Source: DATLNF01 sp963765815
Lineage (GTDB): Bacteria > Actinomycetota > Actinomycetes > BP-191
Assembly (NCBI GenBank): GCA_963765815.1
Contig: CAVXXT010000003.1
Span: forward strand, 248,001-312,000
Length of the DNA: 64,000 bases
Direction: 5' to 3'
Both the position numbers and the translations under genes were made by a program. Positions within the stretch are counted from its first letter, which is position 1; each line of letters begins with the position of its first letter. The notes beneath the pieces are model-generated. The model was not told the DNA's origin. It saw only the letters and a program-made list of their open reading frames with translations, and searched no databases. Of this stretch, positions 16,603 through 26,172 are shown piece by piece.

Positions 16603-18921
16603 ATGCCCGCTCGGACCCGCGCCCTCGTCGCTCTCGCCGTCGTCGCCGCCGCGGGAGTCGGCGCACTCGCCGCCCCCGCAGCACCCGCGCCGGAGCCCGC
16701 CGTCACCTTCGGCGTGCCGCGGATCGTCGACCCGATCCACGTCTACGGCGAGCCGGACGTCGTGGTCAACCCGAAGACCGGCGCGATCCACGCGTCCGGC
16801 CCGCAGGGCACGGGGACGCAGCGGTCGATCTGGAACGTGTCCGTCGACGGCGGGGACTCCTATCGCGTGGCCAAGGCAACCCAGTGCCCCGACGTCTGCC
16901 CGCCGGTCCCGGAGTACACGGCGGTCGGCCCGTCGAAGTCGACGCTCGGTCCCGGCGGCGGGGACACCGAGATCGCCATCGACCACAACGGCCGGGTCTA
17001 CTTCAACGACCTCTACGCCCTGACGTGCTTCAGCGCGGCGACCACCGACGACGACGGCGCGACCATCGAGTCGACGCCGCTCGGCTGCTCCACTCCCGGC
17101 GGCGACCGGCAGTGGATGGCGCTGTTCGACCCGCAGCCGGCGGACAAGACCATCTCGCCCTACACCGGGCCGCTGCCGATCCTCTACATGGAATACGCCG
17201 ACCAGGCCTTCGGCGACCGCGTCGACTACACGACCGACGGGACGACGTACAACTTCACCGACCCGGCCGGCGAGTACGCCGACGACGGCGTGCACAACCC
17301 CAACCACGGTGTGCCGCTGGTCGACCAGCACACCGGCAAGTTCCTCGGGCTGGTCGGCGCCGAGGGCAGCCGTGGCCTCGCGCTGGCGATCGGCGAGCCC
17401 GACGCGACGGGGCACCTGACCTTCACCTACACCGAAGCCGTGCCGGCCGAGACCATCGTCGGCTCACCCGAGCAGCTCTTCCCGATCCTCACGCAGGACA
17501 GCAGGCGCAACATCTACGCGGTGTGGGTCGACGACGCCGTCAACCAGGTCTACTACGCCTGGGCGCCACCGGGCGCGGACAACGGGTGGACCCAGTGGTC
17601 CGCGCCGATCAAGGTGAACAAGCCGCCGTCCAACACCGCGATCTTCCCGTGGGCGCAGGCGGCCGGTGACGGCGTGCTGGACATCGCGTGGTACTCGACC
17701 GAGCTGACGATGGAGGACCTGGGCCCCGACGGCCCGAGCGCGCGGCTGGACCAGGCGTGGGACGTCTACTTCGCGCAGATCACCGACGCCGACTCCGCGA
17801 AGCCGCACATCGAGCAGGTCAAGGCGACGCCGCACCCGATGCACTACAACGACATCTGCCTGCTCGGCACGGCCTGCATCACCGCCGCCGGCAACCGCAA
17901 CCAGGCCGACTTCTTCATGCTCGACATCGACCCGCAGGGCCGCGCGCAGATCATCTACACCGACTCGTCCAACCGGCTGTCGCAGACGCTCGGCAACGAC
18001 ACGGCGGCCGACCACCAGGGCGCGGCGCTGGACACGGTCATCCGGCAGCGGACCGGCGTCAACGCGTGGACCGGCGAGCCGCTGGTGCCCGACGACGAGA
18101 CCACGCCGTACGCCGGCGTCACCGACGGCGTCGACGACGCGCTCTACCAGCCGCTCGGCGGCGTCAACGTGCCCGGTGCGGACATCACCGAGCTGACGAT
18201 GTCCTACGACGGGGAGGAGGTCGTCTTCCACGTGACCGTCGCCGGCGACGGCCTCGCCTCGGCCGCGACGGCCGGGAAGGCGCCGTTCGGCCAGCTGATC
18301 GTGCGCTGGCAGGTGGGTGACACGCTCTACCACGCGGGAGTCGAGCAGGCCGCCGCCGGCGGACCGCTCACCGGATGGAGCGGGCGCACGCAGTCCGTCG
18401 ACCTGTGCTCGGTCTCCGGGTGCAAGCCGAACTACCTCGACTACGCCGCGTTCCCGTCGCCGAACGGCGCGGTGGCGACGGTCACCGCCGAGGGGACCGG
18501 GCCGACGACGTACACCATCACCGCGCTCGCGTCGGACGTCGGGTCGCCAGAGGCCGACGCGCTCTTCGAGGAGGTCATGGCCTACGTGGCGGTGTCGCAG
18601 ACGACGTCGGCGGTGCCGCTGACCAACGACCGGGCGTTCGCCGACGAGGTGCCGGTGCAGATCGAGGGGACGCGCACCTTCAACTACCGCCAGGGCGCCA
18701 AGGGCCTGCTCGCGCCGACCGGCAAGACGGTCGCGCCGGTGCCGGTGCCGCCGAAGCCCGCGCCGAGCATCCCGCCACGACCCGCGCCGAGCACTCCGCC
18801 GAAGCCGGCACCGCGGCCGCCGCTGCCGGCGACCGGGCAGCCCGCGGTGGTCGGCATCGCCGCGGTCGTGCTGGTGACGGCGACGCTGGTGCTCCGGCGC
18901 CGGCTGCGTCGAGCAGGCTGA
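16603..18921 (+). CDS. Secreted, sortase-anchored (LPATG) hypothetical protein
   Basis: The ATG at 16603 has an AGGAG site about 7 bases upstream and gives 772 residues. Residues 1-28 are a signal peptide (MPARTRALVALAVVAAAG). The body is beta-rich and Asp/Tyr/Trp-rich with repeats such as DGGDSYRVAKATQC, and is reminiscent of BNR/sialidase-type propellers; I cannot confirm a family. The C-terminus is a Pro-rich wall-spanning stretch (PPKPAPSIPPRPAPSTPPKP), then LPATG, a hydrophobic segment and RRRLRRAG, a complete sorting signal for class E or class A type sortase. It is probably displayed on the cell wall. It is divergent from rarA, and the GNAT gene overlaps its stop. Confidence 0.7.
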   Translation: MPARTRALVALAVVAAAGVGALAAPAAPAPEPAVTFGVPRIVDPIHVYGEPDVVVNPKTGAIHASGPQGTGTQRSIWNVSVDGGDSYRVAKATQCPDVCPPVPEYTAVGPSKSTLGPGGGDTEIAIDHNGRVYFNDLYALTCFSAATTDDDGATIESTPLGCSTPGGDRQWMALFDPQPADKTISPYTGPLPILYMEYADQAFGDRVDYTTDGTTYNFTDPAGEYADDGVHNPNHGVPLVDQHTGKFLGLVGAEGSRGLALAIGEPDATGHLTFTYTEAVPAETIVGSPEQLFPILTQDSRRNIYAVWVDDAVNQVYYAWAPPGADNGWTQWSAPIKVNKPPSNTAIFPWAQAAGDGVLDIAWYSTELTMEDLGPDGPSARLDQAWDVYFAQITDADSAKPHIEQVKATPHPMHYNDICLLGTACITAAGNRNQADFFMLDIDPQGRAQIIYTDSSNRLSQTLGNDTAADHQGAALDTVIRQRTGVNAWTGEPLVPDDETTPYAGVTDGVDDALYQPLGGVNVPGADITELTMSYDGEEVVFHVTVAGDGLASAATAGKAPFGQLIVRWQVGDTLYHAGVEQAAAGGPLTGWSGRTQSVDLCSVSGCKPNYLDYAAFPSPNGAVATVTAEGTGPTTYTITALASDVGSPEADALFEEVMAYVAVSQTTSAVPLTNDRAFADEVPVQIEGTRTFNYRQGAKGLLAPTGKTVAPVPVPPKPAPSIPPRPAPSTPPKPAPRPPLPATGQPAVVGIAAVVLVTATLVLRRRLRRAG

Positions 18922-19655
18922 CCAGCCTGGCCGCCTCGCTCGAGGGCGCCGCTCTCGACGCAGCGGCCTCGCTCGATCCGCTGCGCGCGCAGAACCTCTC
19001 CCTGCGTGCGCCCGGCACCGACGTCTTCGCGTGGCGATCGGCTGTCGCCGTGCACCAGCGGATGGGCTCGGAGATCGACGACTGGTGCATCACCGGCGAA
19101 CCGGCCGACGCCGCGGCTCTGTTCGTCGAGCTGGTCAGCGCGGGCACGCACGACAGCGCGTCGCTGCCGTGGGCCGCGGTCGAGTCACTGCAGCCGACGA
19201 CGACCTTCACCGAGGTCGAGACGTGGGACTTCCGGTGGACCGACGCGGCTCCCCCGCTGCGACCGGCGTACGACGTGGGCTGGCTGTCGCCGGATGCCAC
19301 CCCCGAGGTGCAGTCGCTGCTCGACGCGGCTTTTCCGACCGCGGCGCTGCAGACGAAGGACCCGGAGGTGCGTCGCTGGGCGGGGCTCCGCGACAGCGAC
19401 GGTCGGCTCGTGGCCTGCGCGGCCGACGCCACGACCGCGTCGACGCTCGGCTTCATCGCGTCGATCGGCTGCGCTCTCGACGCGCGCGGCCGCGGGTACG
19501 GCGCAGCAGTGACCGCGTGGACGACCGCGGAGCTGGTGCGCGAGCACGGACGCGCCGGGCTTTGGGTCCACCACCCGAACCTCGCCGCGCGGCGGGTCTA
19601 CGACCTGCTGGGCTACCTCGACGACCACTGGATGGCGTGGGTGTCGATCAGCTGA
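18918..19655 (+). CDS. GNAT family N-acetyltransferase (start uncertain)
   Basis: A coding frame with strong protein-like composition begins right at the stop of the previous gene, with no ATG, GTG or TTG near. The first codon in frame is CTG at 18918, overlapping the TGA as CTGA. A GTG at 19050 is the next usable start (201 residues). The C-terminal half matches the GNAT fold: VRRWAGLRDSDGRLVACAAD (strand 2-4), SIGCALDARGRGYGAAVTAW (the acetyl-CoA R/QxxGxG/A loop), and LWVHHPNLAARRVYDLLGY (helix 4 region). The acceptor substrate is unknown. The gene ends tail to tail with the following gene, overlapping it by 8 bases. Confidence 0.65.
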   Translation: MTSLAASLEGAALDAAASLDPLRAQNLSLRAPGTDVFAWRSAVAVHQRMGSEIDDWCITGEPADAAALFVELVSAGTHDSASLPWAAVESLQPTTTFTEVETWDFRWTDAAPPLRPAYDVGWLSPDATPEVQSLLDAAFPTAALQTKDPEVRRWAGLRDSDGRLVACAADATTASTLGFIASIGCALDARGRGYGAAVTAWTTAELVREHGRAGLWVHHPNLAARRVYDLLGYLDDHWMAWVSIS

Positions 19656-21117
19656 CGCGGGCCTCGGGAACCGGGCAGGCGTAACCCCAAGTCGCGGACG
19701 GCCGGAGGAAGGTCAGCGACGGCGCGCCCGCCCCGAGCCAGCCGGCCCGGATCGGCGCGACGACCGTGGGAGCCGTCGTACCGCGCTTGGGCTTCGCGAC
19801 CTTGAGCACGTCGATGCCGCGGACGACGTCGGCGGTGTAGACGATCTCGTCGGTCACCCAGTAGGCGCCCCAGACCACGGCGTTCGGCGGGAGCCAGTAG
19901 CCGATCTGGCGGATGTTGCGCGGGTCGCGGACGTCGAGGAAGCGCGCTCCCTGCTCGTACCACGCGTCGGCGACGATGCCGGCCCGCTCGGTGAACCAGT
20001 GCGACGAGCAGTTGGCCGTGACCGGGGCCTTGTTGCCGTCGAGGAACGGAGTCTCGCCGACCTCGGTCTGCCACTGGCTGAGCAGCGTCATCGGCTTGCC
20101 GCGGTCGTAGCCGTTGAGGTTCCAGGTCTGGAACTTGCCCTGACCCCGGCAGCCCCCCGGCGGCGTCTCGCCGGTGTCGACGTAGTCCTCCTCGGTGACG
20201 AGCAGGACGTCGCTCGGCTTCACCGTGCGACCCGGGTGCGCCCGATAGCTGCGGGCCGAGGGGTGCTTCGAGTTGTGCAGGATGAAGTCGTTGACCTTCG
20301 CGTCGCTGCCCTGCGCGCCGGTGGTGCTGAGCAGGCGCGGGTGCACCGGGTCCTTCGCGTCGTACGCCGCCGCCCCGCCCGAGCCGGTCACGAACAGCCG
20401 GCCCTGCGCGTCGCGCTCGACGTCGTGGGTCGCGCCGGTGCCGATCTTGCCGGGGGTGCCGAAGCCGGCGCTGCCTGCCGAGACCGGCGTGTCGAACGCC
20501 CGGACCAGCAGCGGGTTGTAGATGTCGTGCAGGTCGACCACCCAGACGCGGGCACCGCCGGTGAGCCACACCCAGCCACAGCCGTCGGCGACGCAGTTGG
20601 CGATGTGCCCCGGGCCCCGCTCGTCGCTGGTGAGCTGGCTCAGCGATAGCACGGAGGCGACCGCCGGCGCGGCCGGGTCGCGGACGTCGACCACGAACAG
20701 GACGCCGCCGCGGTTGCCCTTCTCGCGGTCGTTGCTGATCAGGACGATCTGGCCGTCGCTCTCGACGTCCTCGTTCTCGAAGTGAGCGATCGGCAGCACC
20801 GACAGCAGCTTCGGCGCAGTCGGGGTGCTGACGTCGAAGATGGTCAGGCCGTCCCAGCCGGTGGCGTACGCCGTCTTGCCGACGACGCGGATGCCGGCGA
20901 AGCTGCCCGGCATCGTCGTCACGAGCTCGACGTTGTCCGACGAGAGCGGCGGCGAGGCGTCCGGCACCAGCGTCGTGCCGAGCCGGGCAGCGGTCTGCGC
21001 GGCGAGATCCCACGCGGTCTGCGGCGCCGCCGGCGCTGCGGCGTGACCGGCGATCGGCGCGAGCAGCGTCGCGAGCACGGCGGCGCGCAGGATCTGACGG
21101 GATCGAGCTCTGGGCAT
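19648..21117 (-). CDS. Secreted LVIVD-repeat-type beta-propeller protein
   Basis: The ATG at 21117 gives 489 residues with a clear signal peptide (MPRARSRQILRAAVLATLLA, cleavage after GHAAA). The rest contains repeated units such as IRVVGKTAYATGWDGLTIFD, VLFVVDVRDPAAPAVASV, VWVVDLHDIYNPLLVRAF and ARFLDVRDPRNIRQIGYWLP, characteristic of LVIVD propeller repeats. Four Cys residues suggest extracellular disulfides. It is likely a secreted binding or structural protein; no catalytic site is apparent. It is convergent with the GNAT gene. A longer start at 21240 exists but would put the signal peptide inside. Confidence 0.7.
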   Translation of the reverse strand: MPRARSRQILRAAVLATLLAPIAGHAAAPAAPQTAWDLAAQTAARLGTTLVPDASPPLSSDNVELVTTMPGSFAGIRVVGKTAYATGWDGLTIFDVSTPTAPKLLSVLPIAHFENEDVESDGQIVLISNDREKGNRGGVLFVVDVRDPAAPAVASVLSLSQLTSDERGPGHIANCVADGCGWVWLTGGARVWVVDLHDIYNPLLVRAFDTPVSAGSAGFGTPGKIGTGATHDVERDAQGRLFVTGSGGAAAYDAKDPVHPRLLSTTGAQGSDAKVNDFILHNSKHPSARSYRAHPGRTVKPSDVLLVTEEDYVDTGETPPGGCRGQGKFQTWNLNGYDRGKPMTLLSQWQTEVGETPFLDGNKAPVTANCSSHWFTERAGIVADAWYEQGARFLDVRDPRNIRQIGYWLPPNAVVWGAYWVTDEIVYTADVVRGIDVLKVAKPKRGTTAPTVVAPIRAGWLGAGAPSLTFLRPSATWGYACPVPEARVS

Positions 21118-21240
21118 GACACGGCTCCGTCGCAGCTGGGAAGGCGTCCACGGCGACGTTTCGACGTACGCGTTCCGCGTCCCTGCCGCGGACGCATCGT
21201 CGAAGCCTGCCGAGCCGGCGTGCGCACGCATGTACGGCAA

Positions 21241-23001
21241 TCAGCGCCGCCCCGGTGCCCGTCCGGGGGGCCACCTGAGCCTCCAGAAGCTTGTCGAGCC
21301 CGACACCGACGGCGGCCCCAGCACCCGGGAGAGCGCGGCGACGTACTCCCGTTGGGTCGGACCCGGCGCGGCGATGAGCAGGCTCACCCCTGCCTCGAGC
21401 AGACGCTCCCGCAGGTCGCCCGGGCACTGGGATGGGTACTGCCCGCTGACGCACGGCAGTCGTGTGACGCCCGTGCGAACCAATGTCCTGATCTCCGGGG
21501 TCAACATGTACGCGTCGTAGATGGACCACACGAAATCGTCCTGTGCCTGCCAGAGCATCGGTTCGGCGTCGAACACCGGGTGCCGCGCAAACTCGACGAC
21601 GTCGCCCGCGACGACCTCGAGTCCGATCCGGCTTGATGCGTCGATCCTCGGCATCGGCCACCGCGGCAGGCCAGCGATCGCGACGAGTACGACGCCGACG
21701 CCGGCGGCCGTCCGGAGATCCAGCTTGGGCGGATGCCAACGCACCGAAGGCAGCCCGATTCCGATCAGCATCGAAAGAGAGATCTGAGTGAGCACCGTCA
21801 GACGCCCGGGCAGCATTGAGTCGAGGAGCGGTAGCCGCCCGATGACGGACCAGGGCCCCGGAATCCCAGTCGACTCGTCTCCAACGTGGACGGTCGAGCC
21901 GAGTGCAAACAGCATCGAGCCGACCGCTACCACGAGGAGTGGCGTGGCCCACCGGGTGCGTCGCCATCCTGCCCGCGTCAGGACGGCGCCGACCACGAGC
22001 GGAAGCACGAACCCGGTCGTCTCAAAGGTGTTGCCGGACAGGGTGGCAGCGTCCGGTCGGGAGAAGATCGACGGCATCACGGCGTAGGTCGCCGTGACCA
22101 GGTTCATCAGGTCGATGTCGTGCAGGCCCGGCCGGTGGATCGCGCCTGATAGCCGCTGTGGGCCGGCGAGGAACACGACAGCGGGGCCGGCCAACAGCGG
22201 CACGGCCACCGCGGCCGCCCACATCGCGGCTCTTGCGACGGGCCGCACCAGCTGGCGCAGCAGCGCGCGATCGGTGACCGCCAAGCAGCTGACAGTGAGA
22301 GCCACGCCGAGCCCAGCCTGGGCGACCAGCTCGAGGGAGGTCAACGCCTGGGCCGTGATCAATGCCCCCAGCAGCAGTCCGGTACGACGCGGTGAGCGCA
22401 CTCCGCGCGAGAGATCGACCGCCAACACCGCCAGGAGTAGCGGGAACGCGATCAGGAGCAGGTTTGGATGGGCCAGCGCGTGTCCCGCGACGTACGGGCA
22501 GGTCGCGACGAGGAACGCGGCGACGACAGCCGAGACCGTCGACCCGCACACGCGCCGGGCGAACGCGAACGCCGCGGCGAAGTTGACGCCGACGAAGACC
22601 GTCACGAGCACGTTGTAGGCGAAAACCGGGCCGCCCAGCTGGGTGACCGGCGACAGGACCAGAGCAGGCAGCGGTACCGACGTGTTCCACATGAGGTTGG
22701 CGCCGCGCGGCAGGTTGATGACGTCAGTGACGAGCGGATTGTCACCGCGCACGACCGCGTGAGGGATCCATCGCAAGAACCACGTGAACACAAACGGGTC
22801 CGGCGACTCTCCGCCCACTAGGGCACTCGCGGGCGTGAGCCAGGCCCACGCCGTCGCCACGAACCCGAGGAGGACGGCGATCGGCGCCGCGATCCGCCAG
22901 GAGCCGACGTTGCCGCGACTCACCCTGACGGGCGCCAACTCTCCGACCCCGTCGTCGGGCGCCCGCTGCACGCGGTGGACCCTACACGCGCGCCCGACCA
23001 C
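21241..23001 (-). CDS. Large polytopic membrane protein, GT-C-like
   Basis: The 586-residue product has about twelve hydrophobic segments followed by a soluble C-terminal domain of 130 residues. The first external loop has GGESPDPFVFTWFLRWIPHA and then NLPRGANLMWNTSVPL, the acidic loop pattern seen in GT-C fold transferases. The C-terminal part resembles a periplasmic domain. No family is assigned with confidence. The true start may be the GTG at 22923 (VSRGNVGSWRIAAP), since the N-terminal 26 residues look unlike protein. It lies 63 bases downstream of aspS on the same strand. Confidence 0.6.
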   Translation of the reverse strand: MVGRACRVHRVQRAPDDGVGELAPVRVSRGNVGSWRIAAPIAVLLGFVATAWAWLTPASALVGGESPDPFVFTWFLRWIPHAVVRGDNPLVTDVINLPRGANLMWNTSVPLPALVLSPVTQLGGPVFAYNVLVTVFVGVNFAAAFAFARRVCGSTVSAVVAAFLVATCPYVAGHALAHPNLLLIAFPLLLAVLAVDLSRGVRSPRRTGLLLGALITAQALTSLELVAQAGLGVALTVSCLAVTDRALLRQLVRPVARAAMWAAAVAVPLLAGPAVVFLAGPQRLSGAIHRPGLHDIDLMNLVTATYAVMPSIFSRPDAATLSGNTFETTGFVLPLVVGAVLTRAGWRRTRWATPLLVVAVGSMLFALGSTVHVGDESTGIPGPWSVIGRLPLLDSMLPGRLTVLTQISLSMLIGIGLPSVRWHPPKLDLRTAAGVGVVLVAIAGLPRWPMPRIDASSRIGLEVVAGDVVEFARHPVFDAEPMLWQAQDDFVWSIYDAYMLTPEIRTLVRTGVTRLPCVSGQYPSQCPGDLRERLLEAGVSLLIAAPGPTQREYVAALSRVLGPPSVSGSTSFWRLRWPPGRAPGRR

Positions 23002-23064
23002 GACGGCCGCCTTCGCGCGCTGAGAATCACGGCTGAGAACCAGCCGTCGGTCGGACGAACTCCG

Positions 23065-24822
23065 CTAGGTCTGGTCGCCCACGAGCTTCGGCGCGCCGTC
23101 GATGCCGGCTTCCTTGCGCTGCACGGGGGTGATCGGCGTGGGCGCGCCCGTGAGGGGATCTCCGCCCGACGAGGTCTTCGGGAAGGCCATCACCTCGCGG
23201 ATCGACTCCTCGCCGGCCAGCATCGCGGCCAGCCGGTCGAGGCCGAGCGCGATGCCGCCGTGCGGTGGCGGGCCGTACTCGAACGCCTCGAGCAGGAAGC
23301 CGAACTTGTCCTTGGCCTCGCCCTCGGACAGCCCGATCGTGTCGAAGACGCGCTTCTGCATCTCGCTGCGGTGGATCCGGATCGAGCCGCCGCCGAGCTC
23401 GACGCCGTTGAGCACGACGTCGTACGCCCGGGCCAGCGCCTGCTCGGGGTCGTCCTGGAAGGTGTCCGCCCACTCCACCGACGGCGCGGTGAACGGGTGG
23501 TGCACCGCGGTCCAACCCCCGTCATCGGTGGGCTCGAACATCGGGGCGTCGGTGATCCAGAGGAACTCCCACTCCCCCGGGGTCCGCAGGCCGAGCCGGT
23601 TGCCGATCTCGACCCGCACGGCGCCGAGCAGGTCGAGCGCCGTACGACGGTCGCTCGCGGCGAAGAAGATCGCATCGCCCGGACTCGCGCCGCAGGCGGC
23701 AACCAGCCCGTCGACCTCGGTCTCGGAGAGGTTCTTCGCGACCGGCCCGGTCAGCGTGCCGTCCTCCTGCACGAGGAGGTAGGCGAGGCCCTTCGCGCCA
23801 CGACCGCGGGCCCACTCCTGCCAGCCGTCGAGCTCCTTGCGGGACAGCGACGCACCACCCGGGTGGACGACGGCGCCGACGTGCTGCGCCTGGAAGACGC
23901 GGAACTCAGTCGCGCCGAAGCGCTCGGTGAGGTCGGTCAGCTCGAGGCCGAATCGCAGGTCCGGCTTGTCCGAGCCGAAGCGGCGCATGCCCTCGGCGAA
24001 GGTCATCCGCGGGAACGGCGTCGGGATCTCCAGACCGAGGACCTCGCGCCACACCCGCGTCAGCAGCGCCTCGGTCAGCGAGTAGATGTCCTCCTCGTCC
24101 AGGAAGGACATCTCGACGTCGAGCTGGGTGAACTCCGGCTGCCGGTCGGCGCGCAGGTCCTCGTCGCGATAGCAGCGGGCGATCTGGTAGTAGCGCTCGA
24201 AGCCGGCGACCATCAGCAGCTGCTTGAACAGCTGCGGGGACTGCGGCAGCGCGTACCAGGTGCCCGGCTGCAAGCGGCACGGCACCAGGAAGTCGCGCGC
24301 TCCCTCCGGGGTGGAGCGGGTCAGCGTCGGCGTCTCGATGTCGAGGAAGCCGTGCTCGTCCATCACCTCCCGGATGACCCGGGTCGCCGTCGCGCGGGTG
24401 CGCATCGCGGCGGCCGGGCCGGCGCGGCGCATGTCCAGGTAGCGGTAGCGCAGCCGCACCGACTCGTCGACGTCGCCCTGCTGGCCCTCGATCGGGAAGG
24501 GCAGCGGCGCAGCGACGGAGAGCACCTCGACGTCGGTCGCGGTGACCTCGACGTCGCCGGTCGGCAGGTCGGGGTTGGCGTTGCCCTCCGGCCGGATGCC
24601 CACCGTGCCGCGGACCAGCACGCAGTACTCGTTGCGCAGGTCGTGCGCCTGCTCGGCCGGCGCACCCTCCCGGAACACCACCTGCACGACCCCGCTGGAG
24701 TCCCGGAGGTCGACGAACGTCACGCCGCCGTGATCGCGACGCCGGGCCACCCAGCCGGCGAGCACGACGGACTCCCCGTCGTGCTCCCTTCGCAGCGAGC
24801 CGGCCTGGTGCGAGCGGATCAC
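23065..24822 (-). CDS. aspS: Aspartyl-tRNA synthetase
   Basis: Starting at a GTG at 24822 that overlaps the hisS stop by 4 bases (GTGA), the protein has 585 residues, the normal size for bacterial AspRS. The N-terminal OB-fold (VVLAGWVARRRDHGGVTFVDLRD) binds the anticodon. YQIARCYRDEDLRADRQPEF is class II motif 2, and the central GAD insertion is present (residues about 285-415). GIALGLDRLAAMLAG is motif 3. The open frame upstream to 25086 is only a shadow of hisS. It is paired with hisS as in many Actinobacteria. Confidence 0.94.
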   Translation of the reverse strand: MIRSHQAGSLRREHDGESVVLAGWVARRRDHGGVTFVDLRDSSGVVQVVFREGAPAEQAHDLRNEYCVLVRGTVGIRPEGNANPDLPTGDVEVTATDVEVLSVAAPLPFPIEGQQGDVDESVRLRYRYLDMRRAGPAAAMRTRATATRVIREVMDEHGFLDIETPTLTRSTPEGARDFLVPCRLQPGTWYALPQSPQLFKQLLMVAGFERYYQIARCYRDEDLRADRQPEFTQLDVEMSFLDEEDIYSLTEALLTRVWREVLGLEIPTPFPRMTFAEGMRRFGSDKPDLRFGLELTDLTERFGATEFRVFQAQHVGAVVHPGGASLSRKELDGWQEWARGRGAKGLAYLLVQEDGTLTGPVAKNLSETEVDGLVAACGASPGDAIFFAASDRRTALDLLGAVRVEIGNRLGLRTPGEWEFLWITDAPMFEPTDDGGWTAVHHPFTAPSVEWADTFQDDPEQALARAYDVVLNGVELGGGSIRIHRSEMQKRVFDTIGLSEGEAKDKFGFLLEAFEYGPPPHGGIALGLDRLAAMLAGEESIREVMAFPKTSSGGDPLTGAPTPITPVQRKEAGIDGAPKLVGDQT

Positions 24823-26171
24823 GGGGTGCTCTCCTTCGAGGACGTGACGGCGACAGCGGGGCGGAGGTCGTCGGCGGCGGGGTGCCAGATCGCGGCGTCG
24901 GCGTCGATCTGCTCGCCGGTGCGGATGTCCTTCACCTGGTCGGGCGCGTCGGCGCCGCCGGGGAACCAGACGAACGGGATGCCGCGGCGGTCGGCGTACT
25001 TGATCTGCTTGCCGTACTTCGCCGCGTCCGGCGCGACCTCGGTCGGGACGCCCCGCGCGCGCAGGCTCGCGGCGACCCGGTCGCACGCGGGGCGCGACGC
25101 GTCATCGGGCAGCGCGACGAGGACGCAGGTCGGGACCCGGCGGCTGGCCGTGACCAGCCCGCGCGAGAAGAGCCGGCTTAGCAGCCGGGTGACGCCCACG
25201 GAGATGCCCACCCCGGGGTACGTCGTCGCGCCGTCGGTCGCCAGCGCGTCGTAGCGCCCGCCGGAGCAGATCGAGCCGAGGTCCTCGTGCCCGATCAGCT
25301 GGGTCTCGTAGACGGTGCCGGTGTAGTAGTCGAGCCCGCGCGCGATCCGCAGGTCCGCGACAAGCAGCCCGGGGACGTGCTGCGCGGCCGACTCCACGAC
25401 GCGCGACAGCTCGGTGAGTCCCTGGTCGAGCAGGTCGTGCCGCACGCCGAGCGCGTGCACCTCGTCGACGAAGGACGTGTCCGCGGAGCTGATCGACGCG
25501 AGGGAGAGGCAGGCGGTCGCCTGCTCGCCGGTGATCCCGTCGCGCAGCAGCGCGGCGCGCACGCCGTCGGCGCCGATCTTGTCGAGCTTGTCGACCGACC
25601 GCAGCACGGCGGGGACCAGCTCGCCCGGGACTCCGGCGCCGAGGTAGAAGCCCTCGGCGATGCGCCGGTTGTTGACGAGGATCCGGACCGGCGGGACCGG
25701 CAGCCGGCGGAAGGCGTCGCCGATGGCGACGGTCAGCTCGACCTCGTGGTGGAACCCGAGGGTGTCCCTGCCGATGATGTCGACGTCGGCCTGGGTGAAC
25801 TCGCGGTAGCGCCCCTCCTGCGGCCGCTCCCCGCGCCACGCCTTCTGGATCTGGTAGCGGCGGAACGGGAAGTCGAGCTTGCCGGCGTGCTCGACGACGT
25901 AGCGGGCGAGCGGCACGGTCAGGTCGAAGTGCAGTCCGAGTCCGGTGTCGTCGCCCTCGGCTTCGGCCTGCAGCCGGCGGACGACGTACACCTCCTTGCT
26001 CGTCTCGCCCTGGCGGACCAGCTCGGACAGCGGCTCGAGCGCGCGGGTCTCGACCGACGAGAAGCCGTGCAGCTCGAACACCTCGCGCAGCGTGTCGAGC
26101 ACCTGCTGCTCCACCAGCCGCTGCTCGGGCAGCCACTCCGGGAAGCCGCTCAGCGGCGACGTGCGGGCCAC
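24819..26171 (-). CDS. hisS: Histidyl-tRNA synthetase
   Basis: I chose the GTG at 26171 (VARTSPLSGFPEW), one base after the metallo-hydrolase stop, giving 450 residues. FPFRRYQIQKAWRGERPQEG is class II motif 2, with DLTVPLARYV before it. IARGLDYYTGTVYE is the histidine-specific HisA motif, and GVGISVGVTRL is motif 3. The C-terminal 95 residues form the anticodon-binding domain with PTCVLVALPDD. The enzyme charges tRNA-His. Coupled spacing (1 base upstream, 4-base overlap downstream) places it in one operon with the hydrolase and aspS. Confidence 0.93.
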   Translation of the reverse strand: MARTSPLSGFPEWLPEQRLVEQQVLDTLREVFELHGFSSVETRALEPLSELVRQGETSKEVYVVRRLQAEAEGDDTGLGLHFDLTVPLARYVVEHAGKLDFPFRRYQIQKAWRGERPQEGRYREFTQADVDIIGRDTLGFHHEVELTVAIGDAFRRLPVPPVRILVNNRRIAEGFYLGAGVPGELVPAVLRSVDKLDKIGADGVRAALLRDGITGEQATACLSLASISSADTSFVDEVHALGVRHDLLDQGLTELSRVVESAAQHVPGLLVADLRIARGLDYYTGTVYETQLIGHEDLGSICSGGRYDALATDGATTYPGVGISVGVTRLLSRLFSRGLVTASRRVPTCVLVALPDDASRPACDRVAASLRARGVPTEVAPDAAKYGKQIKYADRRGIPFVWFPGGADAPDQVKDIRTGEQIDADAAIWHPAADDLRPAVAVTSSKESTP

Positions 26172-26172
26172 G

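Noticed and set aside
22975..25254. A 759-codon plus-strand frame opposite aspS and hisS
   Set aside because: Long antisense open frames are common in high-GC genes; the translation is low-complexity and the minus strand encodes clear synthetases.
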